Numbered from the stretch's first letter, positions 18,054 through 26,577 are shown. The stretch: DNA of 64,000 nt from JAGPUQ01 sp963708735 (GCA_963708735.1 CAVPTW010000035.1:62001-126000), one strand, 5' to 3'. The notes: generated by a model not told the origin, from the letters alone. A program made the numbers and translations.

Positions 18054-19556
18054 ATGATGGGTATCAGTGAGAGTGGCGACATTTCGCGCAGCCTGGCGAC
18101 AGGCCAGCGCAAGCCCCGGGTGATCGTGATCGGGGCCGGGCTGTCCGGAATCTGCATGGGGATGCGGCTGATGGCCGCCGGTTACGACGATCTGGTGCTC
18201 CTCGAACAGGCCGATCGCTGCGGCGGCACCTGGCACTACAACCAGTATCCCGGATTACGTTGCGACGTTCCCTCCCACTACTATCAGTACAGCTTCGAGC
18301 CCAGTGCCGAATGGAGCCAGCGTTTCTGCGGCGGCGCGGAGATCCGTCAGTACTTCGAGAACATGGCGCGCAAATACCATGTCTTCGAACGCATCCGCTT
18401 CAGCACCCAGGCCAAGCACGCCGAATGGACCGGCAACGGATGGACTGTCGATATCGAGCACGACGGCACCAGCGAAAAGCTGCACTGCGACATCCTGATC
18501 AGCTCCTGCGGCATCCTGGTGCGGCCCAAGTATCCCGATATTCCCGGTCTCGACACCTTCGCCGGCAAGACCATTCACACCGCGCGCTGGGATCCCAGCG
18601 TCGATCTGACCGGCAAGCGCGTCGCCATTATCGGCTGCGGCTCCACCGGCGTGCAGATGGTCGAGCCCTTGTCGAAAGTGTGCAGCAAGGTGATTTCCTT
18701 CCAGCGCACGCCGCAGTGGGTACTGCCGATTCCCAACCGCAAGTACGGCGAAACGGGCAAACGCCTAGCGCGCCGGTTTCCCATTATTTCCAAGGCCTAC
18801 TACGTCACCTTCCGCTTCGCCATGGAGCAGATGATGGGCCGCGGCATCATCAAGGATGGCTGGTCCCGCAAAATGGTGGGCAAGATCTGCAAGTGGAATC
18901 TGGATTCCGTCAAGGATCCGGTGCTGCGCGCCAAGCTGACGCCCAATTACACGGCCATGTGCAAACGCCTGGTGATGTCGTCCGACTATTACCCGGCGAT
19001 GCAGAAGCCCAATGTCGAGCTGGTCACCGATGGCATCGATCATATCGAGCCGCGCGGGATCGTCACCAAGGATGGCAAGCTCCATGAGCTCGACGTCATC
19101 GCGCTCGCCACCGGTTACCACGCCGGTGAATACATGCTGCCGATGACCATGACCGGGAAGAACGGTGTCACCCTCGACGATGTGTGGAAGGATGGCCCGC
19201 GCGGCTACCGCACCGTGGCCCTGCCCGGCTTCCCCAACTTCTTCATGGTCATGGGTCCCCACAGTCCAGTGGGCAATTTCTCGCTGGCGTCGATCGCCGA
19301 AACCCAGTCCGCCTATATCATGAAATTCGTCGATCTCTGGGCGCAACGCAAATTTGAGACGGTTTCCCCGCGCGAGGATGCGACCGAACGCTTCAATGCC
19401 GAGATGCTGGCAAACATGAAGACGACGGTGTGGACCACGGGTTGCAAAAGCTGGTACCTGGACGAGAAAGGCATCCCGGGTTCCTGGCCCTGGACCGCCA
19501 CCAAGTTCCGCAACGATCTGCAGGATCCGCGTTTGCAGGAGTACGAAATCGCCTGA
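18054..19556 (+). CDS. Flavin-containing monooxygenase, Baeyer-Villiger type
   Basis: This 500-residue enzyme has an N-terminal FAD motif VIGAGLSGICMGMRL (GxGxxG), the ATG/GGTWHYNQYPGLRCD segment, the Baeyer-Villiger fingerprint FAGKTIHTARWD (FxGxxxHxxxW[P/D]) near residue 167, and a second Rossmann motif VAIIGCGSTGVQ for NADPH. Such enzymes insert oxygen next to a ketone to give an ester or lactone, or oxidise heteroatoms. Two ATG codons stand in tandem after ACAGGAG; either could serve. A lone gene with a strong hairpin after it. In a genome rich in acyl-CoA and SDR genes a role in ketone or steroid/terpenoid breakdown is plausible but unproven. Confidence 0.88.
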   Translation: MMGISESGDISRSLATGQRKPRVIVIGAGLSGICMGMRLMAAGYDDLVLLEQADRCGGTWHYNQYPGLRCDVPSHYYQYSFEPSAEWSQRFCGGAEIRQYFENMARKYHVFERIRFSTQAKHAEWTGNGWTVDIEHDGTSEKLHCDILISSCGILVRPKYPDIPGLDTFAGKTIHTARWDPSVDLTGKRVAIIGCGSTGVQMVEPLSKVCSKVISFQRTPQWVLPIPNRKYGETGKRLARRFPIISKAYYVTFRFAMEQMMGRGIIKDGWSRKMVGKICKWNLDSVKDPVLRAKLTPNYTAMCKRLVMSSDYYPAMQKPNVELVTDGIDHIEPRGIVTKDGKLHELDVIALATGYHAGEYMLPMTMTGKNGVTLDDVWKDGPRGYRTVALPGFPNFFMVMGPHSPVGNFSLASIAETQSAYIMKFVDLWAQRKFETVSPREDATERFNAEMLANMKTTVWTTGCKSWYLDEKGIPGSWPWTATKFRNDLQDPRLQEYEIA

Positions 19557-19561
19557 AGACA

Positions 19562-19588
19562 AGGGGTCCCGGCGCGTCCGGGACCCCT
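19562..19588 (+). terminator. Hairpin terminator after the monooxygenase gene
   Basis: A perfect 11-base-pair inverted repeat, AGGGGTCCCGG and CCGGGACCCCT with loop CGCGT, begins six bases after the stop codon. It lacks a T-run, so it may terminate weakly or protect the 3' end. Confidence 0.6.
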
Positions 19589-19630
19589 GCCGGAAATTGC
19601 GATGGACACTGTGGTTGACAATGACCGCGG

Positions 19631-19658
19631 TTGACAAGGAATGTAACGACGGAATAAT
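19631..19658 (+). promoter_or_regulatory. Sigma-70 promoter of the CsgG-like gene
   Basis: TTGACA (19631-19636) and AATAAT (19653-19658) are separated by 16 bases, a near-consensus housekeeping promoter and the best one in the window. A second TTGACA stands 16 bases upstream (19615). Transcription would begin about 60 bases before the ATG of the downstream lipoprotein. Confidence 0.6.
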
Positions 19659-19724
19659 GAACAGCCATGAAGTCACGGCCTCACCGATTTTACCCCCCAA
19701 CTCGTCCGCATCGGAGACACCGAC

Positions 19725-20552
19725 ATGCCAGGGATTGCCCCAGTCAGGTTTTCACCCCTTAGCGCCATCGCCGCCATCGCAGTTTCATCCTTCATCGCCG
19801 TCGGCGGGTGCAACGCCACCACCCCGACCCTGGGCGGTGGCAGCAACACCGCGACCGGCGCCGCTGCGGGCGGCACCAGTGCGGGCGCCAATCCCCAGCT
19901 CGAACATTGCGACAGCACCCTCGGCACCATGGCGGTCGATGAGGACCGGACCGCGACCTGGTATTACCGTTTGAGCACGGAATACAAACTCGATTCCACG
20001 GTGCCCGTGTTGCGCGCCATGATTCAGCAATCGAACTGTTTCGTGGTGGTTGAGCGAGGCGCGGCGCTGAACAACATGATGCGCGAGCGCGAAATGGCCG
20101 AATCCGGCGAAATGCGCCAGGGCAGCAAAATGGGCAAGGGCCAGATGGTCGCGGCCGACTACACCATGAGCCCGACCATCAATTTCAGTGAGAAGGGTAC
20201 CGGTGCCATTGGCGGTTTGCTGGGCGGCGCGCTCGGCGGCGTCGCCGGAGCGGTGGCCGGCGGCCTCAAGGCGAACGAAGCCTCCACCACGCTGCTGCTG
20301 ATCGACAACCGCTCGGGCGTGCAGTTGTCAGCCGCGCAGGGCAGCGCCAAGAATTACGATATCTCCGGTTTCGGTGGCGGTTTCTTCGGTGGTGTTGCTG
20401 GTCTCGGGGGTTACACCAATACACCCCAAGGCAAGATCATCACGGCGTCCTTCATGGATTCCTTCAACCAGATGGTGCGCGCGCTGCGCAACTACAAGGC
20501 GCAAAGTGTGGAGGGCGGCCTCGGCACCGGCGGTAGCCTGAAAGTGAATTAA
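19725..20552 (+). CDS. CsgG-family lipoprotein with glycine-zipper segments
   Basis: This is a 275-residue secreted protein. The signal peptide ends in the lipobox VGGC (Cys near residue 29), so it should be a lipoprotein. The middle resembles the CsgG/HfaB family: VLRAMIQQSNCFVVVERG, then MMREREMAESGEM and GKGQMVAADYTMSPTI, corresponding to the family pattern of a regulated 'verg...llrE...sG' and 'gAdyii.g.i'. It then carries two glycine-rich stretches, GAIGGLLGGALGGVAGAVAGG and GFGGGFFGGVAGLGG, capable of membrane insertion. No csgA, csgB, csgE or csgF is nearby, so curli export is unlikely. The role, perhaps an outer-membrane pore or envelope sensor, is unknown. Confidence 0.72.
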   Translation: MPGIAPVRFSPLSAIAAIAVSSFIAVGGCNATTPTLGGGSNTATGAAAGGTSAGANPQLEHCDSTLGTMAVDEDRTATWYYRLSTEYKLDSTVPVLRAMIQQSNCFVVVERGAALNNMMREREMAESGEMRQGSKMGKGQMVAADYTMSPTINFSEKGTGAIGGLLGGALGGVAGAVAGGLKANEASTTLLLIDNRSGVQLSAAQGSAKNYDISGFGGGFFGGVAGLGGYTNTPQGKIITASFMDSFNQMVRALRNYKAQSVEGGLGTGGSLKVN

Positions 20553-20589
20553 CCCACACCCGCGGCGCTCCCTCGGGATGCTCCGTTTG

Positions 20590-20621
20590 CCGGAAAAGCC
20601 GGTCTTTGCCGGCTTTTCCGG
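20590..20621. terminator. Bidirectional hairpin between convergent genes
   Basis: A perfect 13-base-pair inverted repeat, CCGGAAAAGCCGG and CCGGCTTTTCCGG with a six-base loop, lies between the stops of the CsgG-like gene and the convergent macrodomain gene. It probably ends both transcripts. Confidence 0.65.
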
Positions 20622-20623
20622 AG

Positions 20624-21103
20624 CTACTCCTCCACTCCGGCAATCAGCGGATTGAAGATGGTGTAGAGAAACACCTTGGCGGGCAGATCGCCCAGGTGTT
20701 TCTGGATCAAGGGTTTGACGTCACGCCAATCCAGATCGCCGGTCCCGGTGCCGATCTTGGGTAGTGCCAGACTCCGGAAATTTTCTCGCAGCGCGAGTTC
20801 CCGCAGTTGCGCCAGCGCCTGATCTACCCATTCGATCCTGGCCTTGCCGTGATGGTCGGGCGCGGCGGCGCGGATGAACAGGCTCACGACGCACGGCCCG
20901 GAGCCGTTGCGCCACACCCACAGGCTGCCGGGAGGGGGCGGCGCCGCGGCCCGGAACTGAGCAAAATCCTCGATGATTCCCGGATGTTTCTGGCTGACCG
21001 CGAGCGCCACGCCCTGGGAAAAGTCCTCGTCTGGCGCGATGCCCTGTACGATGGCATCGGCTTTGCTGAAAGCGATGTTGCCTACCAAGGCTTCTTTGAT
21101 CAT
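20624..21103 (-). CDS. Macrodomain (ADP-ribose-binding) protein
   Basis: The 159-residue protein is a single macrodomain. Features are the N-terminal strand ALVGNIAFSKADAIVQGIA, the helix and strand VALAVSQKH, and the phosphate-binding loop in SLALPKIGTGTGDLDW. Macrodomains bind ADP-ribose and some remove it from proteins or nucleic acids. The ALPKIGTG-GDL form is that of stand-alone Poa1p/TARG-like hydrolases. No toxin (for example DarT) is adjacent, so an antitoxin role is not supported. It diverges from purU. Confidence 0.8.
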   Translation of the reverse strand: MIKEALVGNIAFSKADAIVQGIAPDEDFSQGVALAVSQKHPGIIEDFAQFRAAAPPPPGSLWVWRNGSGPCVVSLFIRAAAPDHHGKARIEWVDQALAQLRELALRENFRSLALPKIGTGTGDLDWRDVKPLIQKHLGDLPAKVFLYTIFNPLIAGVEE

Positions 21104-21166
21104 GGGAGTGTCCTCACACCGATGTTTGAACTCGTGACGTCAGTATGGGATACGGTTGAACACGCA

Positions 21167-21184
21167 CCATGATGCAAATCATGG
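21167..21184. promoter_or_regulatory. Perfect inverted repeat, possible operator
   Basis: CCATGAT and ATCATGG flank a four-base centre (GCAA) in the AT-richer middle of the divergent region between the macrodomain gene and purU. The position fits an operator for either gene. No family of regulator can be named from it. Confidence 0.3.
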
Positions 21185-21248
21185 GTTTGATTTTTGTCGA
21201 CACCGCGTATTTCATGGCGCGGTTTGCCATTTGTCGAGGGCCTGAAGG

Positions 21249-22112
21249 GTGACCGTCCCGGCGCACAGCATCCGTCTCATCCTGTCCTGCCCGGACCGGG
21301 TCGGGATCGTTGCGGGCATCAGCTCGTTTCTCGCGGCCGAAGGTGGTCTGATCACCGAAGCCAACCACTATCGCGACCCGGAATCGGAATGGTTCTTCGC
21401 GCGGCAGGTGATTTCCGCCGCCTCGCTGCCCTATGGCATCGACGAGCTGCGTCGCCGTTTCGCGCCCGTGGCGGCGGAGTTCGCGCTGAACTGGCAGGCC
21501 GTCGCCACGGCCACGCCCAAGCGCGTGGTGGTGATGGTCAGCCGGCAGGCGCACTGTCTGGCCGACCTGCTGTATCGCTGGCGCAGCGGCGAATTGCCCT
21601 GCGAGATCGCCGCCGTGGTTTCCAATCACGACGACTTGCGCGGTTATGTGGAATGGCACGGCATTCCCTACCACCACCTGCCGGTGGAAGCGGGCGCCCG
21701 TGCCGCCCATTTCGACGCGGTCGCGGAAGTGTTCGCGAACCTGAGCCCCGACGTGGTGGTGCTGGCGCGTTACATGCAAATCCTGCCGGGACATCTATGC
21801 CGGGACTACGCCGGCCGGCTGATCAACATTCACCACAGTTTTCTGCCCGCTTTCGCGGGCGCGCGGCCTTACCATCAGGCCGCCGAGCGCGGTGTGAAGC
21901 TGATTGGTGCCACCTGCCACTATGTCACCGAGGATCTCGACGCCGGACCCATCATCGATCAGGATATTGCCCGCATCAGCCATCACGACAGCGTCGATGA
22001 CATGGTGCGCAAGGGCAAGGACATCGAGAAGATCGTACTGGCGCGGGGACTGCGTTTTCACCTCGAAGACCGCGTCTTGATCCACGGCAATAAAACCGTG
22101 GTTTTCGAGTAG
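21249..22112 (+). CDS. purU: Formyltetrahydrofolate deformylase
   Basis: This 287-residue enzyme hydrolyses 10-formyltetrahydrofolate to tetrahydrofolate and formate, balancing the one-carbon pool and feeding formate to PurT. An N-terminal ACT domain (LSCPDRVGIVAGISSFL) is followed by the formyltransferase fold with the catalytic HHSFLPAF, GAR-PYHQA and ATCHYVTEDLDAGPIIDQD segments. The length matches E. coli PurU (280). The GTG start follows GAAGG at a very short distance, so initiation may be weak, but no better in-frame start precedes the ACT domain. Confidence 0.95.
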   Translation: MTVPAHSIRLILSCPDRVGIVAGISSFLAAEGGLITEANHYRDPESEWFFARQVISAASLPYGIDELRRRFAPVAAEFALNWQAVATATPKRVVVMVSRQAHCLADLLYRWRSGELPCEIAAVVSNHDDLRGYVEWHGIPYHHLPVEAGARAAHFDAVAEVFANLSPDVVVLARYMQILPGHLCRDYAGRLINIHHSFLPAFAGARPYHQAAERGVKLIGATCHYVTEDLDAGPIIDQDIARISHHDSVDDMVRKGKDIEKIVLARGLRFHLEDRVLIHGNKTVVFE

Positions 22113-22186
22113 ACGCCGGCGCGCGCGCTGTTGCACTATCGCGCCGCGCACGCGGGCGACACCCGTGCATCGGCAAGGAGCGGCAG

Positions 22187-23230
22187 TTGAGTACCCAAAT
22201 TCCGTCTGGCACAGAAGTCACAGAAGTCACAGATGTCGCCATCATCGGCGCCGGGCCGGTCGGTCTGTTTGCGGTGTTCGAATGCGGCATGCTGCAACTG
22301 CGCTGCCACGTCATCGATGCCTTGCCGGCGCTGGGCGGACAGTGCGTCGCGCTGTACCCGGAAAAGCCCATCTACGATATTCCCGCCGCACCCGAGGTAA
22401 CGGCCACCGAGTTGATCGCACGCCTCCAGCAGCAGATCGCGCCCTTCCGGCCCCGGTTTCATCTGGATCAGCAGGTCACTGAACTTCAGCGCCGGGAGGA
22501 TGCCTGGGAGTTGACGACCTCCCGCGGCACGCGGATTCGCGCCCGGGCCGTGATGGTCGCCGCCGGGGTCGGCGCCTTCGGTCCCAATCGCCCGCCCCTG
22601 CCCGGCATCGAGCAGTACGAAGGGCGCTGCGTGCACTACCTGGTCGCGGAACGGGAGCGCTTCCGGGGTCAGCGACTGGTGATCGCCGGTGGCGGCGACT
22701 CGGCCTTGGACTGGGCCATTGCGCTGGCCGATGTCGCCGCGGAGATTCATGTCATCCACCGCCGCGAGCAGTTTCGTGCCGCGCCCGAGACCAGCGCGCG
22801 CCTCCGTGAACTGGCTGCGACGGGAAAAATTCAGTTGGTCATTCCCTACCAGTTGGCGGGGCTTGAAGGCGATGGCGAACGCCTTGCCGCCGTGGTCGTC
22901 AAAAGCCTCAAGGGCGAGGCGCGGCGCATCACGGCGGATCACCTGCTGGCGTTCTTCGGGCTTGCCAGCAAGCTCGGCCCCATCAACGATTGGGGGCTGG
23001 GTGCCCACAATGGCGTGATCCCGGTAGACCCCGCGACCGGTGCCACCAGCGTGCCCGGCGTGTTTGCCATCGGCGATATCGCGGGCTATCCCCGCAAGCT
23101 GAAACTGATTCTGACCGGCTTTGCCGAGGCGGCCCATGCCGCCCACGCTGCCCATGCCGTGGTGCATCCCGACCGGGCGCTGCATTTTGAGCATTCCACC
23201 ACGGTCGGTGTTCCGATCCGGGAATCCTGA
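22187..23230 (+). CDS. Thioredoxin-reductase-like ferredoxin-NADP+ reductase
   Basis: The 347-residue flavoprotein has FAD-binding IIGAGPVGLFAVFECGM, the GGQCVALYPEKPIYDIP segment of the YumC/type 2 ferredoxin reductases, the NAD(P)H motif VIAGGGDSALDWAIAL and the C-terminal FAD motif VPGVFAIGDIAGYP. It lacks the CxxC of thioredoxin reductase, so it should move electrons between NADPH and ferredoxin. The start is TTG with AAGGAG six bases upstream. A ferredoxin gene follows after 43 bases, making a reductase-ferredoxin pair that could feed an oxygenase. Confidence 0.9.
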   Translation: MSTQIPSGTEVTEVTDVAIIGAGPVGLFAVFECGMLQLRCHVIDALPALGGQCVALYPEKPIYDIPAAPEVTATELIARLQQQIAPFRPRFHLDQQVTELQRREDAWELTTSRGTRIRARAVMVAAGVGAFGPNRPPLPGIEQYEGRCVHYLVAERERFRGQRLVIAGGGDSALDWAIALADVAAEIHVIHRREQFRAAPETSARLRELAATGKIQLVIPYQLAGLEGDGERLAAVVVKSLKGEARRITADHLLAFFGLASKLGPINDWGLGAHNGVIPVDPATGATSVPGVFAIGDIAGYPRKLKLILTGFAEAAHAAHAAHAVVHPDRALHFEHSTTVGVPIRES

Positions 23231-23273
23231 GCCGTCGTACGTCACCCTCCCAACCCCGCCACAGGAGTCGTTC

Positions 23274-23588
23274 ATGCCGGTAATCCATTTCGTCACCACC
23301 TCAGGTGAAACCCTCTCGCTGGCCGCGGAAAACGGCCGCTCCATCATGGAAGTGGCCAAAGCCAACGACCTGCCGATGCTCGCGGCCTGTGGTGGCGCCC
23401 TGGCCTGCGCCACCTGTCATGTGATCGTCGACGAGGACTGGTACGACCGCCTCGATCCGCCCAGCGAGGATGAGGAAGACCTGCTGGACACCGCGCACGG
23501 ACTCACGCCGACCTCCCGGCTGTCCTGCCAGATCCTGGTCAGCGACGCGCTCGACGGTATCCGGGTGACCCTCACGCCCATGGACTGA
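23274..23588 (+). CDS. Adrenodoxin-type [2Fe-2S] ferredoxin
   Basis: This 104-residue soluble electron carrier has the cluster motif CGGALACATC (Cys-x5-Cys-x2-Cys) followed by the fourth cysteine in RLSCQI, the spacing of adrenodoxin and putidaredoxin-type ferredoxins. The segment EDEEDLLDTA is the acidic interaction helix of that class. It is preceded by ACAGGAG and by the ferredoxin reductase gene. ISC-cluster ferredoxins look similar, but no isc gene is present, so a role as redox partner of an oxygenase is more likely. Confidence 0.92.
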   Translation: MPVIHFVTTSGETLSLAAENGRSIMEVAKANDLPMLAACGGALACATCHVIVDEDWYDRLDPPSEDEEDLLDTAHGLTPTSRLSCQILVSDALDGIRVTLTPMD

Positions 23589-23664
23589 GAGGGTCGCGCT
23601 CTGCGGTGGCCAGCGCGGAGCGGGGTGTGATACAACCCTCCGGTGCCCTGCGAGGATTGCCATC

Positions 23665-24504
23665 ATGACGCCCCCCGACAGCCCCCGCGCCCGGTTTGCC
23701 GCCCAGGTCGGCGGGCCGGACGCCGAGCTCGATCTGATCGAGGCCGCGCTGCTGATCGCCGCCGAGCATGACGCCAGCCTGGATATGGCCGCGTGCCGCG
23801 CGCAGCTCGATGCCCTGGCGCAGCGCGCGCGCACGGCGCTGGTGACCGACGCTGCCCGGCTGTGCTGGTTTCTCGCCGAGGCGGAAGGCTTTCGCGGCAA
23901 CGCCAGGGACTACTACAACCCCGACAACAGTTACCTCGACCGGGTGCTCGCAACCCGGTCCGGCATACCGATTTCGCTGGCACTGATCTATCTGCGCATT
24001 GCCGAGGCGCTCGGCCTGGAGGCGGCGGGGGTGGGGTTTCCCGGCCACTTCCTGGTCCGGATCGCCGCTCCCGGAAGCGCCACCGCCGAACTGATCGATC
24101 CTTTCACCGGACGCACCCTGAGCCGCGATGACTGTCGTGCGCTGCTGCACACCGGCACCCGGGGAACGGTGGAATTTTCCGAGCAGCTGCTGCAACCCGC
24201 GCGCAAACGCGAGATCCTGCAGCGCATATTGCGCAACCTGAAGATGATCTACCTCCAGCGCGAGGACTTCGGAGAAAGCCTGAGCCTCTGCGACCGCCTG
24301 CTGCTGATCGATGCCGATTCGTTGCAGGACGTGATGGACCGCGCCCTGATACTGGAGAAGCTGGAGTGTTTCGGGCTGGCCGCCGACGAACTGGAGCGCT
24401 TGATGACCCGCGCCGAACTTGCCGCCCGCCCCGAGGCGGCGGCGTCGGTGGCACGCAAAATCGAACAGCTGCGCCGCCGCACCGGCGGCGCTACCCTGCA
24501 CTGA
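23665..24504 (+). CDS. SirB1/YchA-like transglutaminase-fold protein
   Basis: The 279-residue protein has the SirB1 N-terminal domain, with YYNPDNSYLDRVLATRSGIPISLALIYLRIAEALG as the family core and GFPGHFLVRI after it, and a helical tetratricopeptide-like C-terminal half (MIYLQREDFGESLSLCDRLLLI...). The transglutaminase-like fold is usually inactive in this family. YchA homologues are conserved across Gammaproteobacteria but their biochemical function is unknown. It is a single gene behind the ferredoxin. Confidence 0.82.
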   Translation: MTPPDSPRARFAAQVGGPDAELDLIEAALLIAAEHDASLDMAACRAQLDALAQRARTALVTDAARLCWFLAEAEGFRGNARDYYNPDNSYLDRVLATRSGIPISLALIYLRIAEALGLEAAGVGFPGHFLVRIAAPGSATAELIDPFTGRTLSRDDCRALLHTGTRGTVEFSEQLLQPARKREILQRILRNLKMIYLQREDFGESLSLCDRLLLIDADSLQDVMDRALILEKLECFGLAADELERLMTRAELAARPEAAASVARKIEQLRRRTGGATLH

Positions 24505-24536
24505 GCTCAACCTGAGCCTGGAGCGCGAGCCCGCCG

Positions 24537-24820
24537 ATGAACGACATGGTCACACTTCCCAAAGCCAACCTGATGCAGAAATTCGCTGCGTCCCGCCCGG
24601 GCGCCTGGGTGCTGGCGCGGGTCGGGCATCATCTGGACCAGGTTTTTTGCGTCTGTCCGGAGAGCGGGTGGTGTTGTCCGGCCTGCTCGTCGGCCTGCCC
24701 GTGGTGATGGTGGATGCCATCGGCGCCAAAACCGGTCGCGTGCGCCGCATCCCGATCATGGTGCTGCGGCGGATGGGCGGGGCGCAGCAAAATGAGTGCG
24801 CGGCATCAGGAATACCCTGA
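24537..24820 (+). pseudogene. Deazaflavin (F420)-type nitroreductase remnant
   Basis: From an ATG the frame reads MNDMVTLPKANLMQKFAAS ... GHHLDQVF, then breaks at a run of six T (24643-24648). In the next frame it continues LRLSGERVVLSG, LVGLPVVMVDAIGAKTGR and VRRIPIMVLRR. The pattern 'lp v.ll.t.GrkTG..R..Pl..l' is that of the DUF385/nitroreductase-deazaflavin family. A seventh T would restore the frame, but the protein would still end at about 94 residues, lacking the usual C-terminal strand and helix. It is therefore both frameshifted and truncated and is probably non-functional. Confidence 0.55.
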
Positions 24821-24867
24821 GGGCGTCCTTTGTGATCCCTGGTCGGGCTCGGGCTCGCCGCGCTTGG

Positions 24868-25974
24868 TCAGTACACCACCACCGAGCGGATGCTTTCGCC
24901 TGCGTGCATCAGGTCGAAGCCGCGGTTGATATCGGCAAGCGGCAGGATGTGGGTGATCAGGGGGTCGATGCTGATTTTCCCCTCCATGTACCAGTCGACG
25001 ATACGGGGCACATCGGTGCGGCCGCGCGCGCCGCCGAACGCGACCCCGTGCCACGAGCGGCCGGTGACGAGCTGGAACGGTCGGGTGGCGATTTCCTGGC
25101 CGGCACCGGCGACGCCGATGATGTAGGACTCGCCCCAGCCCTTGTGGCAGCACTCCAGGGCCTGCCGCATCACCTTGACGTTGCCGATGCACTCGAAGCT
25201 GTAGTCGGCACCGCCCTGGGTGAGGTCGAGCACCGCCGCTACCACGTCAGGTTCCTTCGACGCATCGATGAAATCGGTCATCCCGAACTGCCGGGCCAGC
25301 GCTTCGCGCGCCGGGTTGGTGTCGATGCCGATAATCTGGAATGCTCCCACAAGGCGCGCGCCCTGGATCACATTGAGGCCGATGCCGCCGAGGCCGAACA
25401 CCGCCACCCGCGCGCCGGGTTCGACCCGGGCGCGAAACACCACGGCGCCGACGCCGGTGGTGACGCCGCAGCCGATGTAACAGATCTTGTCGAAGGGCGC
25501 GTCGGGGCGCACCTTGGCCAGCGCGATCTCGGGCAGCACCGTGTAGTTGGCAAACGTCGAGCAACCCATGTAGTGCAGTAGCGGCTTGCCATCCAGCGAG
25601 AAGCGGCTGCTGCCGTCCGGCATCAGCCCCCGGCCCTGGGTGGTGCGAATCGCCTGACAGAGATTGGTTTTCGGATGCAGGCAGTACTCGCATTGGCGGC
25701 ATTCGGGCGTGTACAGCGGGATCACATGATCGCCGGGTCGGACCGAGGTCACTCCCGCGCCCACTTCCACCACCACGCCCGCGCCCTCGTGGCCCAGGAT
25801 CGCCGGAAACAGCCCTTCGGGGTCGTCGCCCGAGAGCGTGAAAGCGTCGGTATGGCAGATTCCGGTGGCCTTGACCTCGATCAGCACTTCACCGGCGCGG
25901 GGACCTTCGAGGTCCACGTCGCAGATCTCCAGGGGTTTGCCGGCACCGAAGGCCACTGCTGCTTTGGTTTTCAT
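24868..25974 (-). CDS. frmA: S-(hydroxymethyl)glutathione dehydrogenase / class III alcohol dehydrogenase
   Basis: This 368-residue zinc enzyme oxidises the glutathione-formaldehyde adduct to S-formylglutathione and reduces S-nitrosoglutathione. Catalytic zinc ligands are in TGICHTDAFTL, GHEGAG and the later IGCGVTTG. The four structural-zinc cysteines are in CRQCEYCLHPKTNLC. The NAD-binding loop is VFGLGGIGLNVIQGAR. The class III arginine is in the ARGRTDVP region. The usual partner S-formylglutathione hydrolase is not adjacent. The gene ends convergent with the nitroreductase remnant. Confidence 0.96.
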   Translation of the reverse strand: MKTKAAVAFGAGKPLEICDVDLEGPRAGEVLIEVKATGICHTDAFTLSGDDPEGLFPAILGHEGAGVVVEVGAGVTSVRPGDHVIPLYTPECRQCEYCLHPKTNLCQAIRTTQGRGLMPDGSSRFSLDGKPLLHYMGCSTFANYTVLPEIALAKVRPDAPFDKICYIGCGVTTGVGAVVFRARVEPGARVAVFGLGGIGLNVIQGARLVGAFQIIGIDTNPAREALARQFGMTDFIDASKEPDVVAAVLDLTQGGADYSFECIGNVKVMRQALECCHKGWGESYIIGVAGAGQEIATRPFQLVTGRSWHGVAFGGARGRTDVPRIVDWYMEGKISIDPLITHILPLADINRGFDLMHAGESIRSVVVY

Positions 25975-26015
25975 CGATGATGTACTACCTGAGTTATTGC
26001 CTTGAGAGGGGATTA

Positions 26016-26042
26016 AAAAAGCCGCTGGTCAGGCGGCTTTTT
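26016..26042 (-). terminator. Rho-independent terminator of the FlgO-like operon
   Basis: AAAAAGCCGC and GCGGCTTTTT form a ten-base-pair stem with a seven-base loop, followed in the minus direction by a run of six T. It stands about 30 bases after the stop of the FlgO-like gene and just before the alcohol dehydrogenase gene. Confidence 0.8.
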
Positions 26043-26070
26043 AGCAGATTGTCGGTTCGACAGAAAGCTG

Positions 26071-26577
26071 CTATCTCAGCATCGAACGAATCTCCGCGTC
26101 CTTTGGCAGGACATAATCGTGTACAGCTATCACGATATTGGTGTTAGGTTGAATAACCTTGAGATTCACGAACACCGCTTCGTCGCTTATGCCGTACGTC
26201 CCCACAATGACTGCCTGGGCATTGTGGCTCTGTGCGACATCCCTGAGTTCGCGAGTCAGCAGTAATTCGCCTTCGTCTTGCTTCATATAGACGTTATTGC
26301 GAAATTTCATTTCAACCATTTTAAGGCCGGCTTGGGAGAATCTCGCCGAAACCTGTTCGGACACCAGCCTGCCCAACGTTGAGGATCGCTCCAGCGCGTC
26401 GATATTGACGATGGTTGCAACAATGAGTGGTTGCGATGGGCTGAGTTCGTCGCCCAGTTGCTCCAGTAACGCATCCGCAGCAGCATAGTTCGCCGGAATG
26501 AATTGCGGCTGACTAGCACAAGCCGCCAGTATTACCGCCATTGCAACAGCCAATGACAAAGAGGCCAGTTTTTTCAT
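26071..26577 (-). CDS. FlgO-domain lipoprotein
   Basis: This 168-residue protein has a signal peptide and lipobox LAAC (Cys near residue 20). The rest matches the FlgO domain: IVATIVNIDALERSSTLGRL, VSEQVSARFSQAGLKMVEM and DVAQSHNAQAVIVGTY. FlgO proteins were first seen as outer-membrane factors of Vibrio flagella, but most relatives occur away from flagellar genes, as here. Its ATG overlaps the stop of the upstream gene (TAATG) and its GGAGG lies within that gene, so translation is coupled. Base composition is clearly lower in GC than the flanks. Confidence 0.8.
   Translation of the reverse strand: MKKLASLSLAVAMAVILAACASQPQFIPANYAAADALLEQLGDELSPSQPLIVATIVNIDALERSSTLGRLVSEQVSARFSQAGLKMVEMKFRNNVYMKQDEGELLLTRELRDVAQSHNAQAVIVGTYGISDEAVFVNLKVIQPNTNIVIAVHDYVLPKDAEIRSMLR

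Noticed and set aside
20624..21103. DarTG-type antitoxin
   Set aside because: No toxin gene is adjacent and the protein has only a macrodomain.
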